Source: Akkermansia muciniphila (GTDB taxonomy: Bacteria > Verrucomicrobiota > Verrucomicrobiia > Verrucomicrobiales > V1-33). From it: a stretch of DNA of 64,000 bases. Both the position numbers and the translations under genes were made by a program. The stretch spans positions 1-64,000 of the forward strand of contig CALQSQ010000001.1 in the NCBI GenBank assembly GCA_943333275.1, written 5' to 3'. Shown piece after piece: positions 19,973-28,429 of the stretch (within the stretch, counting starts at the first letter, position 1; every line of letters starts with the position of its first letter). A model generated the notes under the pieces. The model did not search any database. It was not told the DNA's origin and saw only the letters and a program-made list of their open reading frames with translations.

Positions 19973-20719
19973 TCAGGCGCGGGGCTGCTGACTGTTGCCG
20001 GCGACTGCCATCACGCTGGTGAGCAGTTCGAGCCGTTTGATCACGGTGTCGATTCCCATGACGTTGTCGAGCACCAGGGGTTCCTCCTCGTTGGGGAAGC
20101 GGAGGACAAGGCGCCCCGAACGGATGAAGGGGAGGTAGTGTTCAAAAACATCGGTCACTTCCTTGGTGTAGGTGAAGCCCGTGGTGGAATAGCGGCGGCG
20201 TTTGTCCATGATGCCTGCGACGACGATGATTTCATTCGATTCGAATCTCACGTAATGGAAGCTGACGTAAACGAGTCCCACGATCATGAGCAGGACCCAA
20301 ATGCTGAAGATGCAGAGGTAGAACTGGTAGTTGGCGATTGGTTTGAGGTGGTTCAGCCAACTGAAAAATTCGGGAAGAAACGGATGGAAAATATTGATGA
20401 TGAATAGGATCAATCCGACGATGACCACGCCCGAGATCCAGAGCAGCGCCCAGGTGAGTCCGATATCGAAGGTAAGTGTAAAAAGGCAGAGGGTGAGGGT
20501 GGTCAGAAAGACAAGACCCAGCGCTTGTTTCATATTTTCACTTTCGCCGCTGAACATGCCCACAATGCCACAGAGCAGGGCAATGAGAGCTGCGGGGTAA
20601 AGTACGGGCACCTTTGGCCAGAGCCGGACAATAAGAGCCGGAACGTGCCCCAGCGATTCCGGCTGCGGCGTATGGGGCTCTTCGGAGGGAGCGGTGGGAT
20701 TGAGTGGAGATTCGGACAT
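19973..20719 (-). CDS. membrane protein with cytosolic C-terminal domain, unknown function
   Basis: A 248-residue protein. The N-terminal ~35 residues are Pro/Glu/Ser-rich. Four hydrophobic segments follow (about 38-56, 64-84, 88-110 and 132-155). Residues ~155-235 form a soluble domain (YVRFESNEIIVVAGIMDKRR, then GRLVLRFPNEEEPLVLDNVM) that looks like a bacterial PH-type fold, judged only by pattern. It is the last of five closely spaced minus-strand genes headed by the MntR-type regulator, with 38 bases separating it from the ACT-domain gene. It is convergent with the uronate-isomerase-like gene. Function unknown. Confidence 0.75.
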   Translation of the reverse strand: MSESPLNPTAPSEEPHTPQPESLGHVPALIVRLWPKVPVLYPAALIALLCGIVGMFSGESENMKQALGLVFLTTLTLCLFTLTFDIGLTWALLWISGVVIVGLILFIINIFHPFLPEFFSWLNHLKPIANYQFYLCIFSIWVLLMIVGLVYVSFHYVRFESNEIIVVAGIMDKRRRYSTTGFTYTKEVTDVFEHYLPFIRSGRLVLRFPNEEEPLVLDNVMGIDTVIKRLELLTSVMAVAGNSQQPRA

Positions 20720-20757
20720 TGTAATGAAGCGGTGAGGGATGGAAGTGACAGGGGAAA

Positions 20758-21213
20758 CTAGCGGCTAAGATCCTTTTGGCGAAGGGTTTTAAATCCGTGA
20801 TTAGTCATGACCACTGCCCCGAGATCCGTGTCCTCAAGGTGCAGGGCAAGCAGGGCATGGCCTTCCGGACGGACGATCACGGGATAGGCGAAATGGATGT
20901 TGGTCTCGGCTTCCAGGAAAGCGCGGAAGCATTTGCTCAGGTCCTCCGGGCCTTTGCGGAGTTCCACGACGAGCAGATCGCACGTTCCATAGGGGATGCC
21001 GCGCTCCATGAACAACGTTTCCACCCCGTCCGGATCACTGACAATGAGCCGCACGATGGTGACATCCACTGAGTCGTGAATGCTCAGGGCGAGCACGTGG
21101 ATGCTGGCGTCTTCGAGCAATTTCACGACACCAAGGAGCGCGCCGGCACGATTGATAAGGAAAACAGAGAACTGTTTGACGTAATGGTCCTGAGTGGAGG
21201 ATTCGATGTCCAT
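20758..21213 (-). CDS. ACT-domain regulatory protein
   Basis: A 151-residue protein from the ATG at 21213; the frame is open further upstream but that part overlaps the next gene and lacks homology-like features. Residues ~10-75 form an ACT domain (VFLINRAGALLGVVKLLEDA, then SIHVLALSIHDSVDVTIVRL) and residues ~80-145 look like a second, diverged copy (HFAYPVIVRPEGHALLALHL). ACT domains bind amino acids or other small ligands and modulate enzymes or transcription. There is no fused catalytic domain. It lies inside the mntR-headed gene set, 28 bases after the secreted-protein gene. Ligand and target unknown. Confidence 0.8.
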   Translation of the reverse strand: MDIESSTQDHYVKQFSVFLINRAGALLGVVKLLEDASIHVLALSIHDSVDVTIVRLIVSDPDGVETLFMERGIPYGTCDLLVVELRKGPEDLSKCFRAFLEAETNIHFAYPVIVRPEGHALLALHLEDTDLGAVVMTNHGFKTLRQKDLSR

Positions 21214-21241
21214 GCGGTGCGGTCGGGGTTGGTTGGAAGGA

Positions 21242-22060
21242 TTAGCGGGGCTGGGCCGAGGCCGGAGCGGATGCTTTGGGCTCATCTTGGACGAGTTGCC
21301 CGATAAGTTCATCCAAAATTTCCTGGGTGGGCTGCAAACGGTCGGGGAGCGGTTGAGAGGGATCGTGGGGTTGCCAGAGCTTGACGAGGGCGGTGAGTTT
21401 TCTGGAAAGGAACCGAAGCTGGCGGTTGCTGTCGGGTTCGGCGATTTTACCGGCCACGGCGGAAATTTCCCCCAGCAGCTGCGGGCTGCCGATGGCCAGT
21501 TCGTGGTCGGGGAGTTTTTTGGCAATCACGACGGACGTGCATATTTGCCAGCAGCGCAGCCAGCGTCCAATATTTACCAACGAGGCGAGCGGAGCATCCC
21601 GCTGGTTGATGAGCAGTTCCTCCTGGCGGTCCTGAGCCTTCTCAATGAGTCTGCCCAGTGTGGGCCATTCATTGGCATCGGCGGTGGTGAGATAGCGCTG
21701 GCGGAAATTGCGCATTTTATCGGCCACACCGAGCAGTTTCTCCAGGGCTTCCTCATCCTGGACCAGGTTGCGGATCTGCTGTCCGTCGCGGGCCATCATG
21801 GCCAGGGAGAGGTCCGTCATGACGGCGCCTAGTGCGAGGGAGGCCTTCTCGCGATTCGTGACAATGCGTTCAATCTTGGTCCGGTATTGCTGGCGCCAGA
21901 GGGGCTTGGTTTCTCTGGAGAGACTTTCAAAAAGCTGCACAGGGGTGATGGACAAGGTTTCCCCCGGGGGGGGCTGGGGACTGTCCTGGGCACGCAGATG
22001 ATTCCCCAAGCCGGTAAGACCAAGGATGAGGAGAGTTAGGAAGGGGGAACGGGCATTCAT
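21242..22060 (-). CDS. secreted helical protein, unknown function
   Basis: A 272-residue protein with a signal peptide (MNARSPFLTLLILGLTGLGNHLRA-QD). The mature part is mostly helical and charged (SRETKPLWRQQYRTKIERIV, then GQQIRNLVQDEEALEKLLGV), with Pro-rich ends. I do not recognise the family. It lies 30 bases after the stop of the preceding gene on the same strand and 28 bases before the ACT-domain gene, so it is probably co-transcribed with them. No catalytic or metal motif can be seen. Confidence 0.7.
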   Translation of the reverse strand: MNARSPFLTLLILGLTGLGNHLRAQDSPQPPPGETLSITPVQLFESLSRETKPLWRQQYRTKIERIVTNREKASLALGAVMTDLSLAMMARDGQQIRNLVQDEEALEKLLGVADKMRNFRQRYLTTADANEWPTLGRLIEKAQDRQEELLINQRDAPLASLVNIGRWLRCWQICTSVVIAKKLPDHELAIGSPQLLGEISAVAGKIAEPDSNRQLRFLSRKLTALVKLWQPHDPSQPLPDRLQPTQEILDELIGQLVQDEPKASAPASAQPR

Positions 22061-22090
22061 GCCGCGGCAGGTGGGGGTCTGTGGAATAAA

Positions 22091-23263
22091 CTAGCGTATT
22101 GGATCTGTTGCAACGTCTAGAATTCTCACTTGGGAGGCGTCTGCTGTGGAGTCGCAGGCAAGTTGGAGGGTAAGGGTGATGGGCATTGCCCCCGTCGTGA
22201 CCTTCTGAAGTCGCTGAGCTGCCCTGGAGGTGCGTTCCACATAGCCGGTCAGGAACGGGCCCCGGCCTCTCCAGCGGAGTTCATAAGCCTGGAACTTGGT
22301 TTCATCCGCGTAAATGCCTGCATACGTTTTTCCCGGCAGGATTTCCACTGAGATGCGTTTGGGTTGGGTCGGGCGGATCTCACAGAAGTAGGTCCAGGGC
22401 ATCTCACCCGACCCGGCGAGGGCTTCCCAGTTGATTTTGAATCCGGAATTGGTTGCCTTCAACCGAAACACCGCGCCCGCAGTTGCCGGAGCACCTTTTT
22501 CGGCAAAAAGATACCAGATGTCCCCACCCACCGCCTCCCGACGGCCCGGAAGGGAGGCATCCCATTCGGGTTCGGTAAAATGCATGACTTCATAGTGCTC
22601 GCGAAGCTTCCCGCGAAGTCGTTCGGGTTCGAGGATGTGCGCCAATTTTCCTTCCCAGGATGGTTCACGCAGGTAGGCGGCGAGTGCCTCGCGTGCTTGG
22701 AGGGCCTCCTGCCCCTGTGACGCAGCGTCAGACGATTCCGCCGTGGCGGGCGACTGCCGCATCCTCTGAACAAGGAAAAAGGCCACAGACACGAGCAGGA
22801 CGGCCGCCAGACCGAAACGCAGAAATGAAGGCGCTGAAAGGATGCGCCTGGCAGGCAAGGCCGATATGGGCACAGAATCGGTTCGCGGAGCAGGAGGCAG
22901 TTCTGGCTGGGTGGGAGCCCCAGTCCCGACCAACCGCGCGGGATCAATCGTGATGCCGGACAACTCCTTCTCAAACTCCTTGGAATCGGGCAAGGCGGTG
23001 GCGCGGGTAAAGGATCGCGTGAAATGTTCGGCTCCGGCACGCTTTTTAGAGTCCAGTCGACCTGCTCCGCGCTGGTCCTTCTCCAGGGCAAATGCTGCGG
23101 GGTCCGGCTGTTTTTCGTTTTCCTGCGCCTTTTCCTTCTTGGTTTTGGGAACCACGGGAAGTAAAATCGGATCTTTTGGGCGCGTAAAAACCTTATCCAC
23201 ATCAAGTTCGAATTCGCCCTCTGACTCGGATGATCTGCGATTACTGTTTCGTGTTTCGTCCAT
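22091..23263 (-). CDS. single-pass membrane protein, unknown function
   Basis: A 390-residue protein from the ATG at 23263; a TTG at 23281 is in frame but less likely. Residues 1-~145 are a long, charged, low-complexity cytosolic region (Lys/Glu/Pro-rich). One transmembrane helix (about 147-165, FLRFGLAAVLLVSVAFFLV) is followed by an extracytoplasmic domain of ~220 residues with aromatic-rich strands (GGDIWYLFAEKGAPATAGAV, then WTYFCEIRPTQPKRISVEIL). I do not recognise this domain. It starts 23 bases after the mntR-like stop codon, so it is probably co-transcribed with it. It may be an envelope protein; a link to metals is not shown by the sequence. Confidence 0.7.
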   Translation of the reverse strand: MDETRNSNRRSSESEGEFELDVDKVFTRPKDPILLPVVPKTKKEKAQENEKQPDPAAFALEKDQRGAGRLDSKKRAGAEHFTRSFTRATALPDSKEFEKELSGITIDPARLVGTGAPTQPELPPAPRTDSVPISALPARRILSAPSFLRFGLAAVLLVSVAFFLVQRMRQSPATAESSDAASQGQEALQAREALAAYLREPSWEGKLAHILEPERLRGKLREHYEVMHFTEPEWDASLPGRREAVGGDIWYLFAEKGAPATAGAVFRLKATNSGFKINWEALAGSGEMPWTYFCEIRPTQPKRISVEILPGKTYAGIYADETKFQAYELRWRGRGPFLTGYVERTSRAAQRLQKVTTGAMPITLTLQLACDSTADASQVRILDVATDPIR

Positions 23264-23286
23264 GGGTCGGATTGCTGCCAACCGGG

Positions 23287-23769
23287 TTATTCGGTTACGC
23301 CATTAAGGGGGGGCTCAGCTGGGAGGCGAAGGCGCGCCAGACGCTGGCGGATACGTCGGGCCATCTGCGGATTATTTTCCAGTTCCTCAGTCAACATCTC
23401 AAGGGCGCGCTGGGTTGACTGGCTGATGTGGTGCTCCATGCCCTCCACATCAGCATAAATCGTGGCTTCATCCAATCCAAAATTCTGCAACAACTTTGTC
23501 AGCATGTCGTGCCGCTTGCGGATGTCCCGGCCTATCTTTTCTCCGGCGGGGGTGAGCACGGTGCCGCGGTATTTCTCGTAAATTACCAGGCCATTGGTAT
23601 CCAGCTTCTGGATCATGTTGGTCACGCTGGCCTGGGAAATGCCAAGGTTGGCCGCGATGTCCACCACCCGGGCGTAGCCTTTGGATTCGATCAGGGCATG
23701 GATTTGCTCCAGATAATCCTCCATGGCGGCGGATTCGAGTGAACGGGAGGATTCGGAACGAACGGGCAT
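23287..23769 (-). CDS. mntR: DtxR/MntR-family metal-dependent transcriptional regulator
   Basis: A 160-residue protein from the ATG at 23769; a longer in-frame start at 23811 would place the -35/-10 pair inside the gene. The winged helix is at ~15-75 (YLEQIHALIESKGYARVVDI, ISQASVTNMIQKLDTNGLV). The dimerisation and metal-binding part (~75-140) has the MntR-like residues RHDMLTKLL and DVEGMEHHIS. There is no SH3-like C-terminal domain, as in MntR rather than DtxR. It is divergent from the metal ABC transporter, which it most likely represses when Mn(II) is abundant. Four genes of unclear metal relevance follow on its own strand. Confidence 0.88.
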   Translation of the reverse strand: MPVRSESSRSLESAAMEDYLEQIHALIESKGYARVVDIAANLGISQASVTNMIQKLDTNGLVIYEKYRGTVLTPAGEKIGRDIRKRHDMLTKLLQNFGLDEATIYADVEGMEHHISQSTQRALEMLTEELENNPQMARRIRQRLARLRLPAEPPLNGVTE

Positions 23770-23776
23770 TGCCCCA

Positions 23777-23805
23777 ATGCTAGGAGGGATTGGCGCTGTT
23801 GGCAA
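23777..23805 (-). promoter_or_regulatory. putative mntR promoter (leaderless geometry)
   Basis: On the minus strand TTGCCA (23805-23800), a 17-base spacer and TAGCAT (23782-23777) lie with seven bases before the ATG at 23769. The predicted transcription start falls at or one base before the start codon. Confidence 0.55.
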
Positions 23806-23844
23806 CGGCAAATTCGCAACGACTATTAATATTTGTTATCTAAA

Positions 23845-23867
23845 TGAAAACTAGCGCTTGAAAACTA
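23845..23867. promoter_or_regulatory. direct repeats TGAAAACTA in the mntR/metal-transporter intergenic region
   Basis: TGAAAACTA occurs at 23845-23853 and again at 23859-23867, a period of 14 bases, between the divergent regulator and transporter genes. The second copy runs into the 9-base palindrome CTAAATTAG (23865-23873). This is the best candidate for a metal-regulator operator; it does not match the textbook MntR box closely. Confidence 0.45.
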
Positions 23868-23886
23868 AATTAGACGCGACTAACTC
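23858..23886 (+). promoter_or_regulatory. possible promoter of the metal ABC transporter operon
   Basis: TTGAAA (23858-23863), 17-base spacer, TAACTC (23881-23886), six bases before the ATG at 23893. The -10 is a poor match. An alternative -10 is TAAATT at 23866-23871. Either way the promoter overlaps the TGAAAACTA repeats. Confidence 0.35.
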
Positions 23887-23892
23887 TCGGGC

Positions 23893-24861
23893 ATGATCAC
23901 GTTTTTTGCTTCGCATTGCTCCCCCTTTCGCCAACTCCTTCCGTTTTTGGGTGTCCTGATGCTGGCCGGTTGCGGAAAGGCGCCGGTGGTCAATTCCGGT
24001 GCGGACGACAAGCCCCCCGTTATCGTGACCACCACAACGATGATCACGGATTTGGTAAAACAGGTAGGTGGCGATCTCTTCGAAATCAAGCCCCTCATGT
24101 CAGCCGGAGTGGACCCGCACCTGTACAAGCCGACCGCCGAGGACGTGAATAAGATCACGAAGGCCAAGGTAGTTATCTATGGAGGCCTGCACCTTGAAGG
24201 TCGGATGGTGGAAATTTTTGAGCGGTTAAATCCAGCCGAAAAGATCACGCTATCATTAGGCGATTCCCTGCCAGTGGATGTGAGGATACCCATTGCTGGC
24301 CTGCTCTATGATCCGCACATCTGGGGTGATGCCAAACTCTGGGCCCAGACGGTTCCGGCGCTGGTCGCGACGCTGGTTAAAGCCTCGCCCACACATAAGG
24401 AGGAAATTGAACTCCGTGGAAGGGAAGCGCAAAAAAGTCTGATGGGACTTCACAGTTGGTTGAAAATGAGGAGCGATCTTCTCGCCCCGGAGCAACGGGT
24501 TCTGGTTACGAGTCATGATGCGTTTCAATATTTCGGGCGCGCCTATGGATTTGAGGTTGTTGGCGTGCAGGGGATTTCGACGGACAGTGAGGCCGGATTG
24601 AAGGACATCGCCAGGGTGATTGATCTGGTGCGGGGGCGCAAAGTGAAGGCGATCTTTATCGAGAGCAGCGTCTCCCCAGCCGTCATTCAACGCATTGCCA
24701 AGGATTCCGGAGTGGCCATCGGAGGGGAGTTGTTCAGCGATGCCCTCGGGATTCCGGGTGCGATGGTGGATGTGGGGGATGAAGGGAAGGTGGACCAGGG
24801 AACGCTGGAGGGGATGCTCAAATCCAACATGACGACCATCATCAATGCCCTGAAGCCATGA
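23893..24861 (+). CDS. Mn/Zn ABC transporter substrate-binding lipoprotein
   Basis: A 322-residue lipoprotein precursor with lipobox LAGC (Cys27). It belongs to the cluster A-I metal-binding proteins (TroA/MntA/ZnuA): GVDPHLYKPTAEDVNKI carries the first metal His, DPHIWGD the second, and VTSHDAFQYFGRAYG, IFIESSVSP and ELFSDALG complete the typical site regions. It lacks the His-rich loop of classic ZnuA, and with the adjacent MntR-type regulator Mn(II) is the favoured substrate; Zn cannot be excluded. It is the first of four genes, and its stop overlaps the ATPase start (ATGA). Confidence 0.92.
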   Translation: MITFFASHCSPFRQLLPFLGVLMLAGCGKAPVVNSGADDKPPVIVTTTTMITDLVKQVGGDLFEIKPLMSAGVDPHLYKPTAEDVNKITKAKVVIYGGLHLEGRMVEIFERLNPAEKITLSLGDSLPVDVRIPIAGLLYDPHIWGDAKLWAQTVPALVATLVKASPTHKEEIELRGREAQKSLMGLHSWLKMRSDLLAPEQRVLVTSHDAFQYFGRAYGFEVVGVQGISTDSEAGLKDIARVIDLVRGRKVKAIFIESSVSPAVIQRIAKDSGVAIGGELFSDALGIPGAMVDVGDEGKVDQGTLEGMLKSNMTTIINALKP

Positions 24862-25640
24862 GCGCATCGCCGCCATCACCGTCGCCCTGGGCCATGGAAT
24901 GCCACGACCTTACGGTGACATATGACCGCAAGCCCGTGCTTTATGGCATCGATTGCTGCATTCCGGCGGGTTCCCTGGTTGGTGTGCTGGGTCCCAACGG
25001 AGCAGGTAAATCAACCCTGCTGAAGGCGGCGCTGGGACTGATTCCGGTGTCAGGGGGTTATGTGGAAATGTTTGGTCAGCCTCAGGGCAAGGTTTCCCGT
25101 CGGGTCGGTTATGTGCCGCAGCGTGAATCTGTGGATTGGGATTTTCCGGTCACGGTCATGGATGTCGTGCTGATGGGCCGCTATGGGCGACTGGGTTTGT
25201 TCCGGCGTCCCCGCAAGGCTGACCGGGAGATTGCCGAGCGGTCCCTGGAAAAAGTGCAGATGCTGGGATACGCCGACCGGCAGATTGGCCAGTTGAGTGG
25301 CGGCCAGCAACAGCGCGTATTCCTGGCCCGGGCGCTTGCGCAGGAATGCGATCTATACCTGATGGATGAACCCTTCGCGGCTGTCGATGCAGCGACGGAG
25401 CGCGCGGTCATCGGGCTGCTCCGGGAAATGCGGGAGAGCGGGAAAACCGTGCTGGTCGTCCATCACGATCTGATCACTGCTCCCACTTATTTCGACCGGT
25501 TGCTCCTGCTCAACCTGCGCTGCGTGGCCTATGGCCTGACATCGGAAGTGTGGACTCCTGAAAATTTACACCAAACCTACGGAGGCCAGATGACCGTCCT
25601 CAGTGAACTGGCGCTGCAATCCGTGGCCAAGGTCCATTAG
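24858..25640 (+). CDS. Mn/Zn ABC transporter ATP-binding protein
   Basis: A 260-residue ABC ATPase: Walker A GPNGAGKST near residue 45, Q-loop region YVPQRESVDWDFPVTV, signature LSGGQQQR near 146, Walker B LYLMDEPFAAVD near 169 and H-loop VVHHD. The sequence around the Q-loop is typical of metal-type transporters (MntB/ZnuC/TroB). It powers import through the two downstream permeases. It overlaps the binding-protein gene by four bases, and the first permease starts 13 bases after its stop. Confidence 0.95.
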   Translation: MSASPPSPSPWAMECHDLTVTYDRKPVLYGIDCCIPAGSLVGVLGPNGAGKSTLLKAALGLIPVSGGYVEMFGQPQGKVSRRVGYVPQRESVDWDFPVTVMDVVLMGRYGRLGLFRRPRKADREIAERSLEKVQMLGYADRQIGQLSGGQQQRVFLARALAQECDLYLMDEPFAAVDAATERAVIGLLREMRESGKTVLVVHHDLITAPTYFDRLLLLNLRCVAYGLTSEVWTPENLHQTYGGQMTVLSELALQSVAKVH

Positions 25641-25653
25641 CCAAAGCTGCGAT

Positions 25654-26955
25654 ATGGAATTCCTCCTGATTTGCGCCACCTGGATCGAAAATGCCGGAAG
25701 GTTTCTCACCTTGGAGGACGAGTTTGTGCGGGCCTCCGTGCTTGGTGCCGTTTTGCTGGGGCTGAACTGTGGTGCGTTAGGATCGTTTCTGGTGGTGCGC
25801 AGGATGTCACTGGTTGGGGATACCCTTTCCCATGCCGTGCTGCCGGGAATCGTGGGTGGCTATCTGTGGAATCAAACAAAAGATCCGGTGGCGATGCTCA
25901 TCGGGGCAATCATTGCCGGCGTGATCGGAACGATGCTGATGAATGCCATCACCTCCACGACGAAAATCAAGAGTGATGCGGCCCAGGGGATTATTCTTAC
26001 AGTCTTTTTTGCGATTGGGGTATGCCTCATCAGTCTGCTGCCACCTGGAAACAAGGGCGGCGTGGACCGCTTTTTGTTTGGTCAGCTGGCGGCGGTCAGC
26101 GCGCAGGACATTTCCTGGTTGAGCAAAGCCACGGCCATCACGGGGCTGAGTTGCCTGCTGGGATACCGTGGGCTGTTGGTGCTGAGTTTCGATCCTGTCT
26201 TTGGCCGGCTTTGCGGCCTGCCCATGCGTTTTCTCCACTATGGGCTCATGCTGCTGACCACGCTGGCCATCGTCGTGGCCATGGAATCGGTGGGAGTGGT
26301 GCTGGTGTCGGCAATGCTGGTGATCCCCGCATCGGCGGCCTCACTGCTCACGCAGCGCCTGCATTGGCTGATTCTGATGGCGGGGGCCTTTGGGGTGACG
26401 GCTGGATTGCTGGGGACATTTTTATCATTTGTTGGCGACCAGCCCACGGGGCCGATGGTGGTGATTGCAGCTTCGGGAATATTTGCCCTGGCCTTCGGTT
26501 TTAGTCCGCGCACGGGACTGGTCACCGGCTGGTGGTCGGCCTATAAATGGAACCGCCAGGTGGAGATGGAGAACGATCTGAAGTCCATTTACCGGCATTG
26601 GGAGGACCAGCATGGGGAAGAAAGCTCCGATGCCCAAGCCCATGCTTTTTCACCCAACGAATTTGTCCCTCTGAAAAAACTTCGCAGTCTTCAAAGCCAG
26701 GGGCTGGTGGAGGTGTCCGAACTCGGCGGCGACCGGTGGAAATTTACCACCAGGGGACTTGCCGCCGCACAGCGGGTCGTGCGGCATCACCGACTCTGGG
26801 AATTGTATTTATCCCGCCGCGCCAGCTATCCAGCGGATCACGTTCATGATGACGCGGAAAAGATCGAGCACCTGATGGACGATGATCAGGCTCGGCGACT
26901 CGCCGAGCAACTGGGCAATCCCACCTGCGATCCCCACGGTCGGCCCATCCCATGA
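25654..26955 (+). CDS. metal ABC transporter permease fused to a DtxR-like domain
   Basis: A 433-residue protein from the ATG at 25654; upstream codons in the frame overlap the ATPase gene. Residues ~20-290 are an ABC-3 family permease with about eight hydrophobic segments (GSFLVVRRMSLVGDTLSHAV, VLVSAMLVIPASAASLLTQR). Residues ~300-433 are cytosolic and resemble the second half of a DtxR/MntR protein: a partial winged helix (LKKLRSLQSQGLVEVSELGG) and a dimerisation/metal-binding segment (HHRLWELYL, then DHVHDDAEKIEHLMDDD). It is not a sequencing fusion with the separate mntR-like gene, which is intact and divergent. The domain may sense cytosolic metal and gate transport (inference). Its stop overlaps the second permease by four bases. 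Confidence 0.9.
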   Translation: MEFLLICATWIENAGRFLTLEDEFVRASVLGAVLLGLNCGALGSFLVVRRMSLVGDTLSHAVLPGIVGGYLWNQTKDPVAMLIGAIIAGVIGTMLMNAITSTTKIKSDAAQGIILTVFFAIGVCLISLLPPGNKGGVDRFLFGQLAAVSAQDISWLSKATAITGLSCLLGYRGLLVLSFDPVFGRLCGLPMRFLHYGLMLLTTLAIVVAMESVGVVLVSAMLVIPASAASLLTQRLHWLILMAGAFGVTAGLLGTFLSFVGDQPTGPMVVIAASGIFALAFGFSPRTGLVTGWWSAYKWNRQVEMENDLKSIYRHWEDQHGEESSDAQAHAFSPNEFVPLKKLRSLQSQGLVEVSELGGDRWKFTTRGLAAAQRVVRHHRLWELYLSRRASYPADHVHDDAEKIEHLMDDDQARRLAEQLGNPTCDPHGRPIP

Positions 26956-27878
26956 GTGCCATGATTCTCGCCGAAGGATTAATTCCACCCTTTCACCTCC
27001 AGAGGTTCCTTCGTGATCCCTGGGTGAATGGAGCCTGGGAGAACACGATGTGGATCCTGCTGCTCAGTGTGCTGATTGGTCTGTGCTGCGGGCTGGTGGG
27101 AAATTTTCTGCTGCTTCGCCGCATGGCACTCACAGGAGACGCCATCAGCCACAGTGTCCTTCCCGGACTGGTGCTGGGCTATGTGATTTTCGACAGTCTG
27201 GATCCCTGGGTGATGATTGGTGGGGCCGCGGTGGCCGGGGTGGGGGCGGTGATGCTGATTGAACTGCTGCATCAAAAATCGCGATTGAAAACGGATGCCG
27301 CCACCGGTGTGGCCTTCACCACCTTTTTTGCCCTGGGCGTCCTGCTCATCCGACGCTTCGCCAACCAGGTGCATTTGGACGTCGATTGCGTGCTCTTCGG
27401 CCGTCTCGAGTTTACGGTTTTCGACACAATGGACACACCGTTCGGCCCGATGCCGGTGTCCGTGGTGAAGTTGCTCTGGATCACCCTGGGCTGTCTGCTG
27501 CTGCTGGCGCTGTTTTACAAGGAACTGCTGATCACCTCCTTTGATGCCGGCCTGGCGAAGGCCCTGGGGCTGCCTTCCCGAGTCATCCATCTGGGATTGA
27601 TGACGGTGACTTCGGTGATCGTCGTGGCCTCATTGGAATCGGTGGGCGCCGTGCTGGTGGTGGGGATGATCATCGTCCCTCCGGCTACTGCACGTTTGAT
27701 GGCGGAAAGACTTCCGAGGCTCCTGATCCTCACCGCCGTGCTGGTCGTGATTGGATCATTGCTCGGCACCCATCTGGCGACGTGGCTGAATACGCCGCTG
27801 GCGGCCAGCATCATGGCTGCTTCCGGCGCGGTGTTTTTCCTGGTGTGGATGATCACATGGTTGAAAAAATTCCGATGA
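26952..27878 (+). CDS. metal ABC transporter permease, second subunit
   Basis: A 308-residue ABC-3 family permease, paralogous to the upstream permease but without the regulatory extension. Motifs shared by the family: GNFLLLRRMALTGDAISHSV near residue 50 and VGAVLVVGMIIVPPATARLM near 215-235. About eight membrane segments are expected. The two permeases probably form a heterodimeric pore. The ATG overlaps the preceding stop. The next gene begins 82 bases later, with no clear terminator between. Confidence 0.93.
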   Translation: MSAMILAEGLIPPFHLQRFLRDPWVNGAWENTMWILLLSVLIGLCCGLVGNFLLLRRMALTGDAISHSVLPGLVLGYVIFDSLDPWVMIGGAAVAGVGAVMLIELLHQKSRLKTDAATGVAFTTFFALGVLLIRRFANQVHLDVDCVLFGRLEFTVFDTMDTPFGPMPVSVVKLLWITLGCLLLLALFYKELLITSFDAGLAKALGLPSRVIHLGLMTVTSVIVVASLESVGAVLVVGMIIVPPATARLMAERLPRLLILTAVLVVIGSLLGTHLATWLNTPLAASIMAASGAVFFLVWMITWLKKFR

Positions 27879-27960
27879 TCCTCCGGATGCACGATCCAGA
27901 TTCTGCCCCAAAGGAAATAGTTGCCCCCGGGATCATTCAAGGCACGCTGCAACCCATCCT

Positions 27961-28416
27961 ATGAATGATTCAACCGACTCTCCGGCGCATTGCCGTTTCC
28001 CCCGCTCCGCCTACGATCGCACCTCCGGGTTGCTGTATTTCGCCAGGATGCTGGATAAAATCCGCCTGCATCATGCCGGACAACTTCCTGAGGAATATCA
28101 TCCCTTCCTGGGGCAGGGATTCGATGGAAGAATGTGTCGATTTTTAAAGGTGGAATACCCGGCTGTTCGCGAGCGGACCCTGGCCGGCGGGGAGGATGCA
28201 GAAGTTCTGGAATGGTGCTACGAGCACAGGCGGAATCCCTCCGATGAAGACGTGGAAATATTCAACAAATATCAATCCAAGTTTGGATGGCGGGACGAGG
28301 ACAATGGGGCGACGGGGCGGTTGGAAACCCACAAGGCGGCGGGAGGATTCGCGGATCGCACGGATATTCTCACGTTTTTCGACTTTTACGAGGCGGACGA
28401 AAAGCGCCGACCTTGA
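27961..28416 (+). CDS. DUF5069-type protein, unknown function
   Basis: A 151-residue soluble protein. It begins with a pattern I associate with DUF5069 (RSAYDRTSGLLYFARMLDKI, then LPEEYHPFLGQGFDGRMCRF). No signal peptide, membrane segment or catalytic motif is evident. It lies between the metal transporter operon and ileS on the same strand, 82 bases after the former. A second, more distant relative may be present at 53287-53793. The family assignment is from memory of its pattern. Confidence 0.7.
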   Translation: MNDSTDSPAHCRFPRSAYDRTSGLLYFARMLDKIRLHHAGQLPEEYHPFLGQGFDGRMCRFLKVEYPAVRERTLAGGEDAEVLEWCYEHRRNPSDEDVEIFNKYQSKFGWRDEDNGATGRLETHKAAGGFADRTDILTFFDFYEADEKRRP

Positions 28417-28429
28417 TTGCAGGGGGCAT

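Noticed and set aside
21214-21525. Upstream extension of the ACT-domain gene
   Set aside because: It lies within the neighbouring secreted-protein gene and encodes a Pro/Ser-rich stretch; the ACT domain begins right after the ATG at 21213.
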